Origin: Caldovatus aquaticus
GTDB taxonomy: Bacteria; Pseudomonadota; Alphaproteobacteria; Acetobacterales; Acetobacteraceae
Length of the DNA: 64,000 nt
Assembly: GCF_019458025.1 (NCBI RefSeq)
Contig: NZ_JAHZUY010000004.1
Span: 62,001-126,000 of the forward strand
Direction: 5' to 3'
Positions 58,396 through 64,000 of this stretch are shown here, piece after piece; the first letter of the stretch is position 1; each line of letters starts with the position of its first letter. Under the pieces are notes generated by a model, which was not told the origin of the DNA, made no database searches, and worked only from the letters and a program-made list of their open reading frames with translations. The translations under genes were made by a program, and so were the position numbers.

Positions 58396-58717
58396 CGACC
58401 GGCAGCGACTCGGAGGATGTCCTCGGTATCGCCGCGGAGTGGCGCGCCGCGGGGGAGACCGTGGCGCTGGCGACCGTCGTCGAGACCTGGGGCAGTTCGC
58501 CCCGCCCGGCCGGCAGCCGGATGGCGGTGACCGCGAGCGGCAAGCTGGCGGGCAGCGTCTCCGGCGGCTGCATCGAGGGCGCCGTCGCCGAGGCGGCGAA
58601 GAAGACCATGGCCACCGGCGCGCCGCAGCTCCTCGACTTCGGCATCAGCGACGAGCGGGCCTGGGAGGTCGGCCTCGCCTGCGGCGGCAAGCTCAAGGTG
58701 TTCGTGGAGAAGCTGTC

Positions 58718-58721
<4 letters not shown>
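58392..58721 (+). CDS. XdhC/CoxF N-terminal domain protein (split XdhC, first half)
   Basis: This 109-aa protein consists of the XdhC_CoxI domain alone: TVVETWGSSPRPAGSRMAV and SGSVSGGCIEGAVAEAA. In XdhC this part binds the molybdenum cofactor before insertion into the hydroxylase. The Rossmann half is encoded separately by the next gene, overlapping by four bases (GTGA). A four-base ATGA overlap joins it to coxE. Confidence 0.88.
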
Positions 58722-59451
<730 letters not shown>

Positions 59452-59455
<4 letters not shown>

Positions 59456-61107
59456 TCTTCGGCCCTGTCCCGCTCGAGGAGGCGCGCGGCGCCATCCTCG
59501 CCCACACGATCCGGCTGCCCGGCGGCCAGGTGATCAAGAAGGGCACGGTGCTCGACGAGGGCGCGCTCGCGGCGCTGCGCGAGGCCGGGCGCCGCGAGGT
59601 GACCGTCGCCCGCCTCGAGGCCGGCGACGTGCCGGAGGACGAGGCCGCCGACCGCATCGCCGAGGCGCTGCGCGCCCCGCTGATCGCCCGCTCGCGCGCC
59701 GCGACCGGCCGCGTCAACCTGTTCGCCGAGACCGCCGGGCTGCTCGTCCTCGATGCCGCGAAGATCAACCGCATCAACGCGGTGGACGAGGCGATCACCG
59801 TCGCCACCCTGCCGCCCTACGCGGTGGTCGAGCCGCGGGAGATGATCGCCACCATCAAGATCATCCCCTTCGCCGTCGCCACCCCCGTGCTCCAGGTCGC
59901 CGAGGCGATCGCGCGCGCCGGCGCGCCGGCGCTGCAGGTGAAGCCCTTCCGCCCGCTCCAGGTCGGCCTCGTCCTGACCGAGCTTCCCGGCCTCAAGGAA
60001 AGCGTCCTGGAGGGCACGGTGGAGGCGACGCGTGCCCGGGTGGAGGCGCTGCGCGGCACGCTGCTGCCCGTCGAGCGCTGCCGCCACGAGGAGGCCGCCG
60101 TCGCCGAGGCGCTGAACCGCCTGCGGCGCGCCGGGGCCGAGCTGCTGCTGATCGCCGGCGCCTCCGCCGTGGTGGACCGGCGCGACGTCGGGCCGGCCGC
60201 GATCGTGCGGGCCGGCGGCACGATCGAGCACTTCGGCATGCCGGTGGACCCCGGCAACCTGATCTGCACCGGGCGCATCGGCGACATCCCGGCCTTCGTC
60301 CTGCCGGGCTGCGCCCGCAGCCCGAAGCTCAACGGCTTCGACTGGGTGCTGCAGCGCACCTTCGCCGGCATCCCGGTGACCTCGCGCGACATCATGGCGA
60401 TGGGCGTGGGCGGGCTGCTCAAGGAGATCGAGAGCCGTCCGCTGCCGCGCGAGCAGGCGCCGAAGACACCGCCGCCCGCCACCGCGCCGCGCCGCCCGCG
60501 CAAGGTCGCCGCGGTGGTGCTCGCCGCCGGCCGCTCGCGCCGCATGGCGCCGCTCAACAAGCTGCTCGTCACCGACGAGCACGGCGTGCCGATGATCGCC
60601 CGCGTGGTGGACAACGTCCTCGCCTCCCGCGCCCGGCCGGTCATCGTCGTCACCGGGCACGAGCGCGAGCGGATCGAGGAGACGTTGACCGGCCGCCCGG
60701 TGCTGTTCGCCCACGCCGAGGACTACGCCGAGGGCCTCTCCGCCAGCCTCAAGGCCGGGCTGCGCGCCCTGCCGCCGGACGCGGAGGGCGTGCTGATCTG
60801 CCTCGGCGACATGCCGCTGGTCACCGGCGCCATGATGGACCGGCTGCTCGCCGCCTTCGACCCCGAAGAGGGGCGCGCCATCGTCATGCCGACCTTCCGC
60901 GGCAAGCAGGGCAACCCGATGCTCTGGAGTCGCGAATTCGTGCCGGAGATGCTCGCCATCACGGGCGATGTCGGCGCCCGCCACCTGGTCGGCAAGTACC
61001 GGGACCGGCTGGTCGAGGTGGAGATGGCCTCGGACGCCGTGCTGCGCGACTTCGACACGACCGAGGCGCTGAAGACCGCGCCCGGCCACGCCGCGCCGGC
61101 CCGCTGA
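59452..61107 (+). CDS. MoeA-like molybdopterin-binding domain fused to MobA/MocA-type nucleotidyltransferase
   Basis: This 551-aa fusion has residues 1 to about 335 as a MoeA/MogA-like molybdopterin-binding region (VPLEEARGAILAHTIRLPGG, LLIAGASAVVDRRDVGPAAIV). Residues from about 350 are an NTP-transferase domain (VAAVVLAAGRSRRMAPLNKLLV, LICLGDMPLVTGAMMDRL). The second domain resembles MocA, which makes molybdopterin cytosine dinucleotide, the cofactor form of CO dehydrogenase and relatives. The fusion suggests channelling from molybdate insertion to nucleotide attachment. ATG 59452 overlaps the upstream stop (ATGA). Confidence 0.88.
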
Positions 61108-61135
61108 GCGGGCCGCCCGCCGGCGCGGCGCCCGC
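61108..61135. terminator. Hairpin between convergent MoeA/MobA-fusion and MFS genes
   Basis: GCGGG.CGCC at 61108-61117 pairs with GGCG.CCCGC at 61127-61135 around one bulge, starting at the base after the stop. It fills most of the 37-base gap between convergent genes. Confidence 0.4.
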
Positions 61136-61144
61136 CCTCCGCCC

Positions 61145-62365
61145 TTATGCCGGCGCCACCGCGGCCGCGGCGGCCCGCTGGCGGCGCCTGAACCAGGCGA
61201 GCAGCGCCAGCGCCACCGCGAGCGGCGGCAGCAGCGCCAGGTTCAGCCCCGCCCACCCCGCCTTGGCGTGCAGCACGCCGGAGAGGAAGGCGGTGCAGGC
61301 GGTGGTGCCGAACACGATGAAGTCGTTCGCCGCCTGCGCGCGCATCCGCTCCTCCGGCCGGTAGGCGGTCGCGAGCAGCGTCGTCGCGCCGACGAACATG
61401 AAGTTCCAGCCGGCGCCGAGCAGCGCCAGCGCCACCGCGAAGTGCCAGAAGCTCGCCCCGCCCAGCCCCACCGCGACGCAGAGCGCGGTCATCGCCGCCC
61501 CGGCGGCGATGATCCGCGCGGCGCCGAAGCGCCCGATCAACGATCCGGTGACGAAGCCCGGCGCGTACATCGCCACCGCGTGCGCCTGGATCACCGTGGC
61601 GCTGTCGCTGAAGGCGAAGCCGCAGAACAGCGTCATCTCGACCGGCGTCGAGGTCATCACCAGGTTCATCGTGCCGAAGGCGACGAGCCCGACGACCGCC
61701 GCCGTCACGAAGGCCGGGCGCGAGAGGATCGTCCCGATCGGCGTCGCCGCCTTCTCCCGCGCCGGCGGCGGCGGCAGCACCGCCGCCGCGAGCACGCCGA
61801 GGCAGACCAGCGGCAGCGCCGCCAGCGCCAGGTAGGTGCCGAGGAAGAGATAGGGCGCGCCGAGGTCGCGCGTGTGCTTGACCAGCTCCGGCCCGAGGAA
61901 GGCCGAGATCACCCCGCCCGCCATCACCAGCGAGATGGCGCGGGCGCGGTACTCGGGCGTCGCCACCTCGGCGGCGGCGAAGCGGTAGTGCTGGCCGATG
62001 CCGAAGCCGCCGCCGACGAAGGCCGAGGCGACGCAGTAGAGCAGGAAGTCGGCCCGCCAGATCGCGAGGGCGGAGAGCAGCGCGCCCGCGGTCGAGCTCA
62101 GCGCCCCGAGCGTGAACCCCGCCCGCCGGCCGAGCCGCGAGAAGACGATGCCGGCCGGGATCGAGGCCGCCATCACCGCCGTCATCTGCACCGCGACCGG
62201 CAGGGTGGCGAGCGCCTTGTCCCCGCTCAGCGTGTGCCCGATCAGCGCCGCCATCGTCACCTGGCCCGACATGGTGGCGTGGATCAGCGCCTGGCAGCAG
62301 AAGAGCAGCCAGACATTGCGCCTCATCGCCCGCTCCTGCGCGGCCGTGGCGGCGGCGGTGTCCAT
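61145..62365 (-). CDS. MFS transporter
   Basis: This 406-aa protein has 12 predicted transmembrane helices in two halves. The loop 2-3 motif is degenerate (PAGIVFSRLGRRAGF). The sequence FVGGGFGIGQHYRFAAAEVATPEYRARAISLVMAGG fits MFS drug/metabolite exporters. The substrate is unknown. ATG 62365 shares a base with the thiL stop (TGATG), placing it as the last gene of the ribH-nusB-thiL series. Confidence 0.85.
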   Translation of the reverse strand: MDTAAATAAQERAMRRNVWLLFCCQALIHATMSGQVTMAALIGHTLSGDKALATLPVAVQMTAVMAASIPAGIVFSRLGRRAGFTLGALSSTAGALLSALAIWRADFLLYCVASAFVGGGFGIGQHYRFAAAEVATPEYRARAISLVMAGGVISAFLGPELVKHTRDLGAPYLFLGTYLALAALPLVCLGVLAAAVLPPPPAREKAATPIGTILSRPAFVTAAVVGLVAFGTMNLVMTSTPVEMTLFCGFAFSDSATVIQAHAVAMYAPGFVTGSLIGRFGAARIIAAGAAMTALCVAVGLGGASFWHFAVALALLGAGWNFMFVGATTLLATAYRPEERMRAQAANDFIVFGTTACTAFLSGVLHAKAGWAGLNLALLPPLAVALALLAWFRRRQRAAAAAVAPA

Positions 62366-63333
62366 CAGAAGTGGCTCCAGCCCTCGCGCGCCAGTGCAAG
62401 CGGCGCGCCGTCCGGGCCGAGCACGGCAACCTCCGGCGGGCCGGCGACGAATTGCCCGATCCGCATGACCGGCGTGCCGGCGGCGGCGGCACGGCGCTCG
62501 ACCTCGGCCTCCGCTCCGGCGGGCGCCGCGAACAGCAGCTCGTAGTCGTCGCCGCCGCTGAGCACGAGGAGGAGCCGCGCCGGATCGGCGGCGACCAGCG
62601 CGCGCGCCGCCGCCGAGAGCGGCACGGCGGCGGCCTCGATCACCGCACCGCAGCCGGCGGCGCGGCAGAGATGGCCGAGGTCCTGCACCAGCCCGTCGGA
62701 GACGTCGAGCGCCGCCCGCGCCAGGCCGCGCAGCGCCTGGCCGAGGGCGAGCCGCGGTTCCGGCAGCCGGTAGCGCCGGGCGAGATGCCCCGCCGCGTCG
62801 CCCGGCAGCTCGCCGCGCAGCACCCGCAGCCCGAGCGCGCCGTCGCCGAGCGTGCCCGAGACCCAGACGGCATCGCCCGGCCGCGCGCCCGCCCGCCGCA
62901 GCGCCGCACCGGGCGGCACCGTCCCGAGGATGGTCAGCGACAGGCAGGCGGGCCCCGGCGTCGCCGTCGTGTCGCCGCCGAGGAGCGAGAGGCCGAAGAT
63001 CCGCTGGTCCTCGGCGAGGCCGGCGACGAAGCCGGCGATCCAGGAATCCGCCACCCCGCGGGGCAAGCTCGTCGTCATCAGGTAGCCGAGCGGCTCGGCG
63101 CCCATCGCGGCGAGGTCGGAGAGGTTCACGCGCAGCAGCTTCCGCCCCACCGTCTCCGGCGGGTCGGCGGGGAGGAAATGCACCCCCTCCACCATCGCGT
63201 CCGCCGCCAGCACGAGCTGGCGCCCAGGCGGCGGGTCGAGCAGCGCGGCGTCGTCGGCGAGATCGAGCGCGCCGGGCCCGGCGAGCGGCCGGAAGTGGCG
63301 CGCGATCAGCGCGAATTCCGGCGGCAGGCTCAC
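62365..63333 (-). CDS. thiL: Thiamine-monophosphate kinase ThiL
   Basis: This 322-aa enzyme phosphorylates thiamine monophosphate to the diphosphate cofactor. It has LADDAALLDPPPGRQLVLAADAMVEGVHF, NLSDLAAMGAEPLGYLM, SLLGGDTTATPG, DVSDGLVQDLGHLC and SGGDDYELLFA. The start is GTG 63333, overlapping the nusB stop by four bases. The order ribH-nusB-thiL is conserved in many proteobacteria. Confidence 0.96.
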   Translation of the reverse strand: MSLPPEFALIARHFRPLAGPGALDLADDAALLDPPPGRQLVLAADAMVEGVHFLPADPPETVGRKLLRVNLSDLAAMGAEPLGYLMTTSLPRGVADSWIAGFVAGLAEDQRIFGLSLLGGDTTATPGPACLSLTILGTVPPGAALRRAGARPGDAVWVSGTLGDGALGLRVLRGELPGDAAGHLARRYRLPEPRLALGQALRGLARAALDVSDGLVQDLGHLCRAAGCGAVIEAAAVPLSAAARALVAADPARLLLVLSGGDDYELLFAAPAGAEAEVERRAAAAGTPVMRIGQFVAGPPEVAVLGPDGAPLALAREGWSHF

Positions 63334-63875
63334 TCCGCCTTGCCCCCCGCCGGCGCCGGTCCGGCCGGCGCGAACTCCGCCGGGCGCAGGCGCTTCGCCA
63401 TCGCGTCGAGCACGCCGTTGGCGAAGCGCACGCCCTCGGCGTCCAGGAAGCCGTGCGCCACGTCGAGGTATTCGTTGATCACCACCCTGGCCGGCGGGCC
63501 GGCGGGATCGCGCAGTTCCGCCGCGGCGGCGCGGAACAGGGCCCGCAGCACCGGATCAATCCGCTCCAGCGGCCAGTCGGCGACGAGCGATTCGCGCACC
63601 ACCTGGTCGAGCGCCGCGCCCTCGCGCGCCGCGGCGCGGACGATCGCGATGAAGAGCGGCACGTCGGCCTGCGGTACGCGCCCCTCCTCGAAGCCGCCCA
63701 TGCCCGGCACGGCGCCGATGCGGTGGCGCACGAACTGCTCGATTACCGCTTCCGCCGGATCGCCGGTCTGCTCGGACTGGAACAGCGCCTGCACCGCGGC
63801 GAGCCGCGCCCCGGTGCGGGGGCGGCCCGGCGGAGGGCTGGCGCGCGGCCTGCGGCGTTTCGGCGCCCCGCTCAT
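63330..63875 (-). CDS. nusB: Transcription antitermination factor NusB
   Basis: This 181-aa all-helical protein binds boxA RNA with NusE (S10) in rRNA antitermination. It has RTGARLAAVQALFQSEQTGD, DWPLERIDPVLRALFRAAAAEL and VVINEYLDVAHGFLDAEGVRFANGVLDAMAKRL. A basic N-terminal tail (KRRRPRASPPPGRPR) and a disordered C-terminal tail extend the core. The ATG overlaps the ribH stop (ATGA). Confidence 0.96.
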   Translation of the reverse strand: MSGAPKRRRPRASPPPGRPRTGARLAAVQALFQSEQTGDPAEAVIEQFVRHRIGAVPGMGGFEEGRVPQADVPLFIAIVRAAAREGAALDQVVRESLVADWPLERIDPVLRALFRAAAAELRDPAGPPARVVINEYLDVAHGFLDAEGVRFANGVLDAMAKRLRPAEFAPAGPAPAGGKAE

Positions 63876-64000
63876 GCCACGCCCCAGCGCCGGGCGAGGG
63901 CGATCTGGGTCAGCAGCGCCTGCGCCGCCTCCGCTCCCTTGTTGTGGCGGTCGGGGCGCGCGCGCGCCTCGGCCTGCGCCAGCGTGTGCACGGTGAGCAG
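63872..64000 (-). CDS. ribH: 6,7-dimethyl-8-ribityllumazine synthase, C-terminal end (truncated by window edge)
   Basis: The last 42 codons are present, reading LLTVHTLAQAEARARPDRHN then KGAEAAQALLTQIALARRWGVA. The LTV...QA..R.....NKGAEAA pattern is the C-terminal helix of lumazine synthase (riboflavin pathway). Position directly before nusB supports this. The rest lies beyond the window. Confidence 0.88.
   Translation of the reverse strand: MLTVHTLAQAEARARPDRHNKGAEAAQALLTQIALARRWGVA

Noticed and set aside
62365-63875. A possible TPP riboswitch controlling thiL
   Set aside because: thiL overlaps nusB by four bases inside an operon, leaving no leader in which a riboswitch could sit.

Overview
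The window looks like about 64 kb of chromosome from a very GC-rich alphaproteobacterium, most likely in or near the Acetobacteraceae/Rhodospirillales. This rests on several things: the short (type 2) ProRS, an RNase J, an uninterrupted 14-gene nuo operon running into birA-coaX-rnj-DUF1467, a clpP-clpX-lon-hupB block, and GC-rich codon use throughout. The genus cannot be fixed from this sequence alone. No insertion sequence, phage, CRISPR array, integrase or plasmid function was seen. Most of the window is ordinary core genome in tight operons, with a few accessory islands.

Layout. Positions 1-1251 hold the end of a branched-chain amino-acid ABC operon (livG, livF). Positions 1431-6249 are accessory: a secreted protein with six copies of an Asp/Pro/Gly/Arg repeat, a Tat-type M15/DUF882 peptidase, a trypsin-fold/PDZ protein that has lost its catalytic triad, and a membrane GGDEF-EAL protein. 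Positions 6369-9368 hold a PLP aminotransferase, a persulfide dioxygenase-rhodanese fusion and a carboxymuconolactone-decarboxylase-like protein. Positions 9407-12693 are lolD-lolC-proS on the minus strand. Positions 12931-31188 are one long minus-strand series: nuoABCDEFGHIJKLMN, birA, coaX, rnj, DUF1467, ending in a structured stretch with a clear intrinsic terminator. tRNA-Asp(GTC) and tRNA-Val(TAC) follow at 31.4-31.7 kb, then hupB, lon, clpX and clpP on the minus strand. hupB has a sigma-70-like promoter and lon a sigma-32-like promoter.

Positions 37717-43863 hold an orphan peptide-type solute-binding protein, a DsbA/FrnE-like oxidoreductase, mfd and sdhE. recG diverges from sdhE. Positions 46174-51167 are a compact plus-strand set: ABC ATPase, ABC permease, GldG-like protein, DUF4340 protein and NUDIX hydrolase. 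It resembles the GldA/F/G module of gliding bacteria and its job here is unknown. A TctC-type binding protein, a small secreted protein, a PrpB-like lyase and a NhaD-like antiporter follow. Positions 55553-61107 are a six-gene plus-strand operon of molybdenum-hydroxylase accessory genes (coxG, coxD, coxE, a split XdhC and a MoeA/MobA fusion), with no structural hydroxylase subunits in the window. The window closes with ribH(partial)-nusB-thiL-MFS on the minus strand.

How the genes work together. The nuo block builds the NADH:quinone oxidoreductase. SdhE supports flavinylation of succinate dehydrogenase. Lon, ClpXP and HU form a proteostasis/nucleoid block. Mfd and RecG are two helicases of related fold serving transcription-coupled repair and recombination. 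The cox-type accessory operon would mature a molybdenum-hydroxylase enzyme encoded elsewhere. Function calls come from reading motifs by eye; no database search was possible.
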